From a virus, in IMG/VR virus record IMGVR_UViG_3300008629_000010, positions 1-47,702 of that record: 47,702 bases of DNA. One strand, written 5' to 3'. The position numbers were made by a program, and so were the translations under genes. The notes below the pieces were generated by a model that was given only the letters and a program-made list of their open reading frames with translations, was not told where the DNA came from and did no database searches. Below are positions 26,936 to 32,811 of the stretch, in pieces (position 1 is the stretch's first letter; each line of letters begins with the position of its first letter).

Positions 26936-27673
26936 TTATACTCCTTCACAATGTATTTTATGATAGGGACAATATTTACATTCCCAATTACTAACTGGTG
27001 TATTATAATCACCAACTTCAGGTACTTTATCATTTTCTAAGGCTTCATTTAATTCAACCCAATAGAATAAAGCATTATCTACCCATGCATTATCTATTAT
27101 TTGTACCTTCATCATGCTATCATCTTTTTTATACCATATTAAACCAATCTCTAAGGATTCATCACCTCTAACATAATTATCTATTTCATTTATCATACCT
27201 AGAGCATAAGTGCCTAATTGTAATTGATAGTTGACTGATGGCTTAGGGTCTACGTTTCTTCCAAATACTTTCTTCCATTTAAAGCTATGTGCAGTTTTTA
27301 AATCATATACATATAGTTTATTAGCGTGAACTGCTATATCTAAATGACCTACTACATTAATATCTGGTAACTCTATTCTATGTTCTGAATAAAATTTTAT
27401 TTTTTTATCACCAAATAAGTCAGGATATTTCTTTTCATAAAATTCAATAGCCTTTTCAATGTCCTTATGTACTAATGTACCAAGTCTCATTACTCTTAAT
27501 GGTCTAATTGCATGCTCTGCTTCTTCATAATTATTTATCTTATACCACTGTTTACGATGACAAGAACCAGCTGATGAGGCACTAAACCATCCATCATACT
27601 TTTCATATTTCTGTTTGTGACCCTTCCCTTCTTCCAGTAGGTATTCATGATACATTTCTTCAATATTAATCAT
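26936..27673 (-). CDS. Cas4/RecB-like PD-(D/E)XK exonuclease with Fe-S cysteines, 245 aa
   Basis: Active-site pattern: LGTLVHKDIE (His69), VVGHLDIAV (Asp112), YVYDLKTAH (Asp124, Lys126) and YQLQLGTY (Gln150), the order typical of RecB/Cas4/AddB-type nucleases. Four cysteines, Cys38 (AGSCHRKQ) and Cys232, Cys235 and Cys242 (WECKYCPYHKIHC), match the iron-sulfur clamp of Cas4 and AddB. It probably resects DNA ends to feed the annealing protein encoded just downstream. It is the first gene after the structured gap 27674-27907, preceded by an AGGGGTG ribosome site. Confidence 0.87.
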   Translation of the reverse strand: MINIEEMYHEYLLEEGKGHKQKYEKYDGWFSASSAGSCHRKQWYKINNYEEAEHAIRPLRVMRLGTLVHKDIEKAIEFYEKKYPDLFGDKKIKFYSEHRIELPDINVVGHLDIAVHANKLYVYDLKTAHSFKWKKVFGRNVDPKPSVNYQLQLGTYALGMINEIDNYVRGDESLEIGLIWYKKDDSMMKVQIIDNAWVDNALFYWVELNEALENDKVPEVGDYNTPVSNWECKYCPYHKIHCEGV

Positions 27674-27907
27674 AATATAACACCCCTTATTAGGTTATAA
27701 ATTTACTTATATATGTACTTAGATAAAAGACTTAAAGCTTCAATGACATAATGACATAAGGCTTATCCTATAAACATTAATCAAAAAACAACAACTTTTA
27801 TTGTTATCTATTTAACTATTTTACGTGTGAATATCAAGATAAGCCTTAAAGATTAGGAGGGACAGAACCGAGACCCATCCCTCCTTGCATCCATCTAATT
27901 GCAGAGT
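27674..27907 (-). other. Non-coding gap with alternative RNA pairings and a terminator-like hairpin
   Basis: There is no supported gene; all reading frames are short and lack ribosome sites. The gap holds the nested element 27835-27915, a second partner strand at 27758-27767, and a weak T-tailed hairpin near 27784-27805. A tandem AATGACAT repeat lies at about 27742-27757. This is the leader of the nuclease gene and the trailer of the winged-helix gene. Confidence 0.55.
27784..27805 (-). terminator. Possible weak intrinsic terminator
   Basis: On the minus strand AACAA, a six-base loop and TTGTT are followed by G and six T residues. The stem is only five A/T-rich pairs, so termination would be weak. 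It lies between the two alternative pairing strands of this gap, where a conditional terminator would be expected. Confidence 0.3.
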
Positions 27908-27915
27908 TTATCTTG
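27835..27915 (-). other. Stem-closed element B
   Basis: The outer stem is CAAGATAA (27835-27842) with TTATCTTG (27908-27915), overlapping the stop codon of the winged-helix gene. The middle stem is ATTAG/CTAAT (27852-27856, 27895-27899). The inner stem is GGAGGGA (27856-27862) with TCCCTCC (27878-27884). GATAAGCCTT (27838-27847) can instead pair with AAGGCTTATC (27758-27767), ten perfect pairs that exclude the outer stem. Confidence 0.5.
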
Positions 27916-28147
27916 CATTAGTACTAGAGACCGAAGCCTCTAATTTGTAGGAAGCGAATGTCTTACCTTTGCGGGTCATTTTCTTTGTTCTTATTTTATG
28001 ACCCTCTTGCCTTAAAGTATGTATAACAGCTGCTAATCTAAAGCAACCATACTGCTCTAAAGCATCTAATGGCGTTAGCTCTCCATGATTTCGTAAGTGT
28101 TTCAATATACTATTTTTCTGAGTACTATATATTCCAGGTCTTAACAT
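27908..28147 (-). CDS. Small winged helix-turn-helix protein, 79 aa
   Basis: The sequence SILKHLRNHGELTPLDAL, then YGCFRLAAVIHTLRQEGHKI, is the recognisable small phage HTH type in which helix 3 (RLAAVIHTLR) leads into a two-stranded wing (HKIRTKKMTRKG). It would bind DNA and may regulate the arm or assist replication. It starts seven bases inside the end of the upstream gene with GGAGG ahead. Its stop codon is part of structured element B. Confidence 0.8.
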   Translation of the reverse strand: MLRPGIYSTQKNSILKHLRNHGELTPLDALEQYGCFRLAAVIHTLRQEGHKIRTKKMTRKGKTFASYKLEASVSSTNAR

Positions 28148-28776
28148 ATCTCAAACCCTCCTGAATTAAGGCAGAACTTAGCAAAATTGCTTATATTCTC
28201 TTTATTGAATGGATAATCGGATGACCATGATTTCTTAGCATAAGCATCATTCCATTGAGTCTTATAAGGCTCTGGGTAATCTCTAGGTACTAAATTATCA
28301 CCGTGTTTCTTTTTACACTCTTTAGTTATTTTATCTAACTCTTTTTGTACACCTGCATTATGTATATTTGCTTCAGCCGCTCTAACTGTATAATCTTTTT
28401 CCGTTGCATCTACAGTACCATCTGCTAATAATTCAGATAATCTCTTACCTATTTTAATAGCTTTATACTTAGCAATCTTTCTGCCGTCATTATAAGAACC
28501 ACCTTCCATATCTTTATCGCTTAAGAAATCATTACATGACGCACATACAAATGACCATAATGGTCTCCACCACCATACATTGTTTCTGAAATAATATCCA
28601 ACATTATGTTCTTCATACTCTGATTTAATATCAAAATATTCATTCTTTACATCATCAGGTATATCTTTAGTCCAGTCTAACCATCCATCACTACCATATT
28701 CTTTCATTATTTCTTCATATCTTGGTGGATACTCTTGTACTATTTTAGGATTAACTCCATATACATCGAATCCCAT
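28141..28776 (-). CDS. Conserved phage protein of unknown function, 211 aa
   Basis: It begins MGFDVYGVNP and contains GYYFRNNVWWWRPLWSFV (about residues 60-77), a Trp-rich block I associate with a widespread phage and bacterial family without a known role. A Cys pair (CASC) and the terminal GGFEIC are other fixed-looking elements. No membrane helix. GGAG is well placed before the ATG. It is flanked by MazG-like and winged-helix genes. Confidence 0.7.
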   Translation of the reverse strand: MGFDVYGVNPKIVQEYPPRYEEIMKEYGSDGWLDWTKDIPDDVKNEYFDIKSEYEEHNVGYYFRNNVWWWRPLWSFVCASCNDFLSDKDMEGGSYNDGRKIAKYKAIKIGKRLSELLADGTVDATEKDYTVRAAEANIHNAGVQKELDKITKECKKKHGDNLVPRDYPEPYKTQWNDAYAKKSWSSDYPFNKENISNFAKFCLNSGGFEIC

Positions 28777-28779
28777 GTT

Positions 28780-29031
28780 TTACTCCTTTGCTTTTATTGT
28801 TTTTAATACATCTAACATTCTACATAAATACACAGACATATCCATAGCTTCCTCAAGAGCTTCTTGAACCCATTGTTCTAAACTCTCATGTCTGTTATGA
28901 ATACCACCGTCTTTATATTTCTTATTAGACTCTATTGCTCTTTCAATATGTCTAAAGACTAAATCATTAACTACCTTGTCACCACAATAATCATAGTCTA
29001 CAACCTTTGGAACATCATCCGTCATCTTCAT
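28780..29031 (-). CDS. MazG-like nucleotide pyrophosphohydrolase, short form, 83 aa
   Basis: The helical segment ESLEQWVQEALEEAMDMS, followed by VYLCRML, carries the E-x-x-E-E-x-x-D-type metal-binding pattern of all-alpha NTP pyrophosphohydrolases. The length is near the minimum for a phage MazG-like subunit. Such enzymes clear non-canonical nucleotides or lower alarmone signals. The start is ambiguous: the ATG at 29031 has GGGG upstream, ATG at 29025 is also possible, and an ATG ten codons or fewer further upstream cannot be excluded. It overlaps the previous gene by 17 bases. Confidence 0.65.
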   Translation of the reverse strand: MKMTDDVPKVVDYDYCGDKVVNDLVFRHIERAIESNKKYKDGGIHNRHESLEQWVQEALEEAMDMSVYLCRMLDVLKTIKAKE

Positions 29032-29200
29032 CTTTACCCCAAGCATCATTTAATTTTCCATATTCTCGCATTATAGTAACCCATTCATCCTTAGTCAAAT
29101 CGGTCATTGCTCTAGCTTGTGGGTCAAACATATTAAACTCACCACTCATCTGCACTCTCTTATACTCATCGAACTTCTCTTTGGTTATATCAACTGACAT
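29015..29200 (-). CDS. Small conserved phage protein, 61 aa
   Basis: It begins MSVDITKEKFDEYKRVQMSG, followed by EFNMFDPQARAMTDLTKDEW. The layout of a helix, the FNMFDP turn and a second helix recurs in small phage proteins of unknown function. ATG at 29200 is chosen because GGAG lies seven bases upstream; a GTG two codons earlier is unlikely. It follows structured element C. Confidence 0.65.
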   Translation of the reverse strand: MSVDITKEKFDEYKRVQMSGEFNMFDPQARAMTDLTKDEWVTIMREYGKLNDAWGKDEDDG

Positions 29201-29220
29201 AATCACACTCCTTTAAATTT

Positions 29221-29288
29221 GAGAATAGGCTAGTAAGTACAGTCAGACCTTACTAATTAATCACATTATACTGTCAGAACCTATTCTC
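29221..29288 (-). other. Stem-closed element C
   Basis: The outer stem is GAGAATAGG (29221-29229) with CCTATTCTC (29280-29288), nine perfect pairs. The inner stem is AGTAAG (29232-29237) with CTTACT (29249-29254). It lies in the 92-base gap between the ParB-like gene and gene 29015-29200. TATAAT is present on the minus strand within it, but no matching -35 was found. Confidence 0.5.
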
Positions 29289-29298
29289 TCTTTGATGG

Positions 29299-30063
29299 TC
29301 AAATAAACCTTACATATGCACCAGTTGTCTTAAAGTTATATAACTTCTCTAACAACCGAATGTAAGATTCTGTATCTGGACAACGAACAAGACGCTCACT
29401 TAAATAATCCATCTTACGCATCATCTGGTCATGATTATAGTCAGGTACATTCTCAATTATTCTAAGCATCGCAACAATAAAGCCTCTTTGCTTATAATAT
29501 TTAAATATAGTACTAAACTCATTAATCATCTCAATGATAGCGTTTGCTTCAGCCACACTTCTAAGCATCACAAATGTACCAGCTTTGAAAGCAGATGCAA
29601 TACCTTTAGTATTACCTGCTAGTAATGTCATAACCGAATTATGACTCCATCCACTTCTTTTCTTAAAACCAGCATACACAGCGTATTCTTTAAAGCCTAG
29701 CTTACAATAATAATTCATATAATCATCGTATGTCCAGCTCTTGGATACATTAATCCAATGTAAGTGCTCAGCTTTGAGTCTATCTTTCTCGTCAACCACA
29801 TAATACACCCAATCATTCTTAAGTTTGATACTAACAAACCTAAACTGACCATTCCAGATAGGATATTTGCCATCAGGATGTTCCTTATCAGCATATTTCT
29901 TATCTAGTGGTTTAACTACTATTGGTATGAGGTCAGTTACATTACCAACTACTTCCATTGATTTAAGAAGATTAGCAGTATGAGAGTGATATTTACTCTG
30001 GTCTCTGTTCTCTTCCATTAAATGAAACATTTCGTAGTCTTTGCTTCTTTTGATACTTGCCAT
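29299..30063 (-). CDS. ParB/Srx-like domain protein, 254 aa
   Basis: Residues about 10-90 follow the ParB/sulfiredoxin-like pattern: polar start (MEENRDQSKYHSHTANLLKS), MEVVGNVTDLIPIVVKPL, then KYPIWNGQFRFVSIKLKN, where GQ-x-R corresponds to the family's nucleotide-binding turn. A helical C-terminal half follows. Phage members act as DNA-binding or nuclease-like proteins and often occur without ParA, as here. GGAG is five bases before the ATG. Function beyond the fold is not known. Confidence 0.65.
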   Translation of the reverse strand: MASIKRSKDYEMFHLMEENRDQSKYHSHTANLLKSMEVVGNVTDLIPIVVKPLDKKYADKEHPDGKYPIWNGQFRFVSIKLKNDWVYYVVDEKDRLKAEHLHWINVSKSWTYDDYMNYYCKLGFKEYAVYAGFKKRSGWSHNSVMTLLAGNTKGIASAFKAGTFVMLRSVAEANAIIEMINEFSTIFKYYKQRGFIVAMLRIIENVPDYNHDQMMRKMDYLSERLVRCPDTESYIRLLEKLYNFKTTGAYVRFI

Positions 30064-30072
30064 TCTAACTCC

Positions 30073-30210
30073 TTATCTGAGTCCAAAAAACTCTAGTATT
30101 CTATAAATTCTTGATTCTCTACAATAATTCTTCCAAGCAGATAATACAGCATCTGCCTTAATAATATTCTCACCCACTGGGCGAAAGTTTGAAATTCTTC
30201 TATTGTCCAT
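30073..30210 (-). CDS. Small basic protein, 45 aa
   Basis: MDNRRISNFRPVGENIIKAD leads into a basic helix (AVLSAWKNYCRESRIYRILEFF). AGGGAG is spaced seven bases before the ATG, and the next gene's GGAG begins at its stop, as expected for a polycistronic message. Family not recognised. Its leader contains structured element D2. Confidence 0.62.
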   Translation of the reverse strand: MDNRRISNFRPVGENIIKADAVLSAWKNYCRESRIYRILEFFGLR

Positions 30211-30243
30211 GATAATACTCCCTATTGGTTTAAGTTAAATAAA

Positions 30244-30342
30244 GAGTGTGTGACAGGCTTTGAGAATACCTGCAAGTAGGGATAGTTTGACTGGTCTTTC
30301 GACCTATCGATGTTATATTAAATACCTGTCGGTACAACACTC
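30244..30342 (-). other. Stem-closed element D2 with GAAA-capped hairpin
   Basis: The outer stem is GAGTGT (30244-30249) with ACACTC (30337-30342). The second stem is GACAGG (30252-30257) with CCTGTC (30325-30330). The inner stem is GATA/TATC enclosing GGTC-GAAA-GACC (minus-strand sense, 30293-30304), a GNRA tetraloop hairpin. It stands in the leader of the 45-residue gene. Confidence 0.5.
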
Positions 30343-30648
30343 ATAAATAGATAGCTAACTACTTACATTGTGTTAGGCACTACACCATTAATATATCAGG
30401 GCTAGAGACTATAAACTCTTTTACCATGATAACACCGCAACAAGAGATTCTCATCTTTGTTATATTCACCCACTACAACTGTTTGATGGTTACATCATTA
30501 TCGACCTCATTAGAGAGAAGACAAATCACAACAACAACAGTTTACCTGCATACCCTTGTTGAGTAGAAGTCCACAGGTTTCACAAGATAACATCATAACT
30601 AGCTATGCATCACTAGTCAATCAGTTCACTCTTTAAATTAAATGGATA

Positions 30649-30674
30649 GGGCAGACAACAGGTGTCATCTGCCC
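30649..30674 (-). other. Hairpin D1 behind gene 30686-30919
   Basis: GGGCAGA (30649-30655) pairs perfectly with TCTGCCC (30668-30674), starting 11 bases beyond the stop codon of the upstream gene. The stem is strong and G+C-rich for this genome, but no T-run follows in the leftward sense, so a simple intrinsic terminator is doubtful. RNA stabilisation or processing is an alternative. Confidence 0.5.
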
Positions 30675-30685
30675 GCAATTAGATA

Positions 30686-30919
30686 CTACCTCTCTAATAA
30701 TTTGATAAGAGGTTCAAGTACATGCCACGTGTCCCGTTTGATTAGATAGAACTCATTAACCATTTCACGGTCTCTAAGCTCTACTAAGTCTTTGCCATCA
30801 TTCTTATCCATCAACTCATTATGCCACTCCCTAGTAGTCTTATGAAACAGACTCCAAACAGGTGCAGGATTATGAGCTAAGTCATCTATTGTAATGTTCT
30901 TACTAGTGTATTTCAACAT
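30686..30919 (-). CDS. Small hypothetical protein, 77 aa
   Basis: Unrecognised, charged and mostly helical, beginning MLKYTSKNITIDDLAHNP, with a Trp-rich middle (VWSLFHKTTREWHNEL). ATG at 30919 follows AAAGGAGG six bases upstream; an in-frame ATG at 30937 lies upstream of that site. It is one of the two genes nearest the divergent control region and so likely expressed first. Confidence 0.65.
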   Translation of the reverse strand: MLKYTSKNITIDDLAHNPAPVWSLFHKTTREWHNELMDKNDGKDLVELRDREMVNEFYLIKRDTWHVLEPLIKLLER

Positions 30920-31090
30920 AAGATGCCTCCTTTTCATGTTTTAACCCAAGTTATGTAAGAATAAGTAGTTTATATAGCGTTATGCCTGTCTTTATCTAAT
31001 CTCTGGGTAAGAGTACGATAATAACGACAAATCCTTACTATTGTTGTATTATTACACTGGATAAGGTAAATAAGTACAGTAACAGTGCTA

Positions 31091-31110
31091 AGTGGGAAAC
31101 TAATCCCACT
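31091..31110 (-). other. Perfect 7-bp hairpin
   Basis: AGTGGGA (31091-31097) and TCCCACT (31104-31110) enclose a six-base loop. No T-tract follows. It is one of the series of stems in the leader of gene 30686-30919. Confidence 0.45.
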
Positions 31111-31130
31111 CAACACAAACGTATCACACT

Positions 31131-31186
31131 AATGCAAGAGGATGCTCCAATCGGTTGGGTTTCCCTCTGCTGTTAGAGGATGCATT
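31131..31186 (-). other. Stem-closed element E2 with competing inner hairpins
   Basis: The outer stem is AATGCA (31131-31136) with TGCATT (31181-31186), two bases beyond the stop codon of gene 31189-31431. Inside, CCTCT (31164-31168) can pair either with AGAGG at 31175-31179 or with AGAGG at 31137-31141. CCAA/TTGG (31147-31158) forms a further hairpin. GCATCCTCT occurs twice on the minus strand. Confidence 0.5.
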
Positions 31187-31188
31187 AA

Positions 31189-31431
31189 TTACTTTCTAGC
31201 CTTCTTAAGTGCTTTGAGTTGTTGCTTTAGCTCTTCCAACTCTACTTGAACACTAGCGTTGCTAGACATAGCAGCGTATAAGCTTGTTACTTCGGAGGCT
31301 GAGCCTTCCTTAGATAGCTTACTAATCATAAGTGCTTCAAGAGTCTCTAAGAACTCTGGTGACACACTCTTAACATTTGACATATTGATGTTGTCAGGAT
31401 ACTGCCTACCTGATTGTATTCGAAAGCTCAT
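31189..31431 (-). CDS. First gene of the leftward arm, coiled-coil protein, 80 aa
   Basis: Unrecognised. It begins MSFRIQSGRQYPDNINMSN; the second half is helical and ends in a heptad-like tail (VELEELKQQLKALKKARK), suggesting a dimer. ATG at 31431 follows AAGGAG with five-base spacing; an in-frame upstream start at 31470 is disfavoured because it would contain the ribosome site. The position next to the divergent control region suggests very early expression. Confidence 0.65.
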   Translation of the reverse strand: MSFRIQSGRQYPDNINMSNVKSVSPEFLETLEALMISKLSKEGSASEVTSLYAAMSSNASVQVELEELKQQLKALKKARK

Positions 31432-31611
31432 ATCTTCTCCTTCGTTTAAGTTAACAATTAAAACTTTCAACAGGGATAAATAAATAGAAATTAACGTAAA
31501 AGTCAGATAGGAAAAACCCTTTTAAAGGGGTACTATAAGAGAATAAGAGCGCAGTTCAAAATGCTACAATTTTTCTTGTAAATCACCTGGGTATAGCTTT
31601 AAGTTTGGTAT
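31432..31611. promoter_or_regulatory. Divergent control region between the two arms
   Basis: This 180-base AT-rich region separates the leftward replication arm from the rightward packaging arm and must hold start signals for at least one of them. An imperfect palindrome, ACCC-T-TTTAAA-G-GGGT (about 31516-31531), followed by TACTATAAG, could be an operator or -10 area. No convincing sigma70 -35/-10 pair was found in either direction, which fits use of a phage-coded polymerase but does not prove it. Confidence 0.5.
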
Positions 31612-31830
31612 ATGAGCGACGGATATATAACATCTAAGCAATTATCTGGAAATGAGGCATCAACTGGCGTAGCCCGAACAGAGGCTAAATCTGCCAAAGA
31701 AAAAAGGGATACTGTCTTAAAATTAGCCAAGCAAATGGCAGCTGAAATTGTAAAAGAAGAGAAAGAAAGAAAAGAAAGTAATATAAAGAAAAGAAAGAAA
31801 GAGAAGAAAACAGTTGCAGCTAAGAAATAA
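31612..31830 (+). CDS. Lys-rich small protein, first gene of the packaging arm, 72 aa
   Basis: Unrecognised. The N terminus is polar (MSDGYITSKQLSGNEASTG). The rest is an almost continuous charged helix rich in Lys and Glu, ending in a strongly basic tail (KKRKKEKKTVAAKK). It may bind DNA or a terminase subunit. The ribosome site is weak, so the start is less certain than for other genes. Confidence 0.5.
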   Translation: MSDGYITSKQLSGNEASTGVARTEAKSAKEKRDTVLKLAKQMAAEIVKEEKERKESNIKKRKKEKKTVAAKK

Positions 31831-31844
31831 AAAGACTATTCATA

Positions 31845-32054
31845 ATGCCTACCTCCATCGATTGGTTAGTTAACCTATCAAAAGAAGAGCAAGAGAAAAT
31901 GCTTGAATCTTTGGCTAATACCGAAGAACTCTGCCCTATTGAAGTTGATGGCATAGTATATCATATACCAACGCCTGTTGCTGGGTTAATAGATTCTTTG
32001 TGGTTACAAATACAGGATAAAACCATCCCGAAAGATGCAATCGAGAAAAATTAA
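31845..32054 (+). CDS. Small acidic protein, 69 aa
   Basis: Unrecognised, beginning MPTSIDWLVNLSKEEQEKML. A short strand-turn-helix block (VYHIPTPVAGLIDSLWLQI) fills the second half. It overlaps the terminase small-subunit gene by 20 bases. It is probably part of the packaging operon; function unknown. Confidence 0.55.
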   Translation: MPTSIDWLVNLSKEEQEKMLESLANTEELCPIEVDGIVYHIPTPVAGLIDSLWLQIQDKTIPKDAIEKN

Positions 32055-32811
32055 AGGAGTTGAGCATTTTGTCTATGATGATATTGATGAATGGAAAAAG
32101 GCAACAGACTCAGAAGAAGATTTAGTTTATAAATGGCGAGAAGGCAATCAAGATGATTGGGTCTTATCAGACGATGGAAAGGTTGTCCAATTATTAAAAG
32201 TTTCAAGAAATATCAAACATCCCTCAGATAGTAAAAATTATAAATATGCAACGGGGTGGGTTAGAACTGTTGTGGGAACTTTTCTCATGCACAAAAATAC
32301 CAAAATGGACACAGACTTCAGCTCTCATCCTAATAGGTATACATTCAGCAAGAATATTAAAAATACTAACTCTCGTGTAAAAGAACGTGAGAAAGTTACT
32401 AAAAAGGAGAAGATTTTTGCTACCAATGTTGCCGTTGGGATGGGGGCTGTTAAATCATACATGGATGCTTATGGAGAGCTTAGTCACGATAAAGCCAAGA
32501 ATAAAGCAGCCGTATTACTAAAACAGGATAGAGTTATGAAAGAAGTTGAAAAAAGTGTAATGGATGTAGCAAAAGAGATGGGCGTAGACCATGAATACAT
32601 CTTTAGAAGTTTAAAATTATTAGCTGAAACATCTGCTGATGAGAATATTGCTTTGCAATCATTAAAAGAAATGGGTAAGGCAATAGGTACTCTAGGTGGT
32701 GGAGTTAGAAAAGTAGAAAGTGGCGTTGTAGGGCTATTTAGTGGCTTTACTCCTGAACAGATTGAGAATGTAGAAAGAAAGATGATAGGTTCAGGAAAGG
32801 ATTCTAAATAA
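32035..32811 (+). CDS. terS: Terminase small subunit, 258 aa
   Basis: The central region (about residues 120-230) reads as a TerS helical DNA-binding module: EKIFATNVAVGMGAVKSYMD, AYGELSHDKAKNKAAVLLKQ, then DRVMKEVEKSVMDVAKEMGV, a pattern of A-G-Y-like turn and AxxLL followed by oligomerisation helices. The N-terminal 110 residues are an extra beta-rich domain with Trp residues. TerS rings recognise phage DNA and regulate TerL. TerL lies five genes downstream. The end overlaps the next start (TAATG). Confidence 0.75.
   Translation: MQSRKIKGVEHFVYDDIDEWKKATDSEEDLVYKWREGNQDDWVLSDDGKVVQLLKVSRNIKHPSDSKNYKYATGWVRTVVGTFLMHKNTKMDTDFSSHPNRYTFSKNIKNTNSRVKEREKVTKKEKIFATNVAVGMGAVKSYMDAYGELSHDKAKNKAAVLLKQDRVMKEVEKSVMDVAKEMGVDHEYIFRSLKLLAETSADENIALQSLKEMGKAIGTLGGGVRKVESGVVGLFSGFTPEQIENVERKMIGSGKDSK

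Larger units (their letters stand above)
30211..30685 (-). other. 475-base gap: leader structures and possible broken small gene
   Basis: No intact gene with a ribosome site was found. The downstream end holds element D2 and the upstream end hairpin D1. Between about 30402 and 30596 the minus strand gives short peptides in three successive frames: LSCETCG...NCCCCD (30510-30596), then SNEVDNDVTIKQL, then VVVGEYNKDENLLLRCYHGK (ending 30402). Read together these look like a frame-broken zinc protein. Chance cannot be excluded. Confidence 0.45.
30920..31188 (-). other. 269-base non-coding gap with two or more hairpins
   Basis: There is no supported gene. From upstream in the leftward sense it holds element E2 (31131-31186), a perfect hairpin AGTGGGA/TCCCACT (31091-31110), and a weaker AT-rich stem near 31015-31065. 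Short complementary ACCCA/TGGGT strands lie towards the next gene. The ribosome site AAAGGAGG closes the leader. Confidence 0.5.

Noticed and set aside
26665-27033. Upstream start giving a 122-residue product with hydrophobic N terminus
   Set aside because: The extra 33 residues lie inside the nuclease gene; ATG 26934 has an ideal GGAG and is preferred.
29259-29270. Sigma70 promoter at TATAAT on the minus strand in element C
   Set aside because: No -35 hexamer at 16-18 bases spacing; the bases are explained by the inverted repeat loop.
30416-30505. 29-codon leftward frame MNITKMRISCCG-type
   Set aside because: GTG start without ribosome site and in competition with two other frames over the same bases; at most a remnant.
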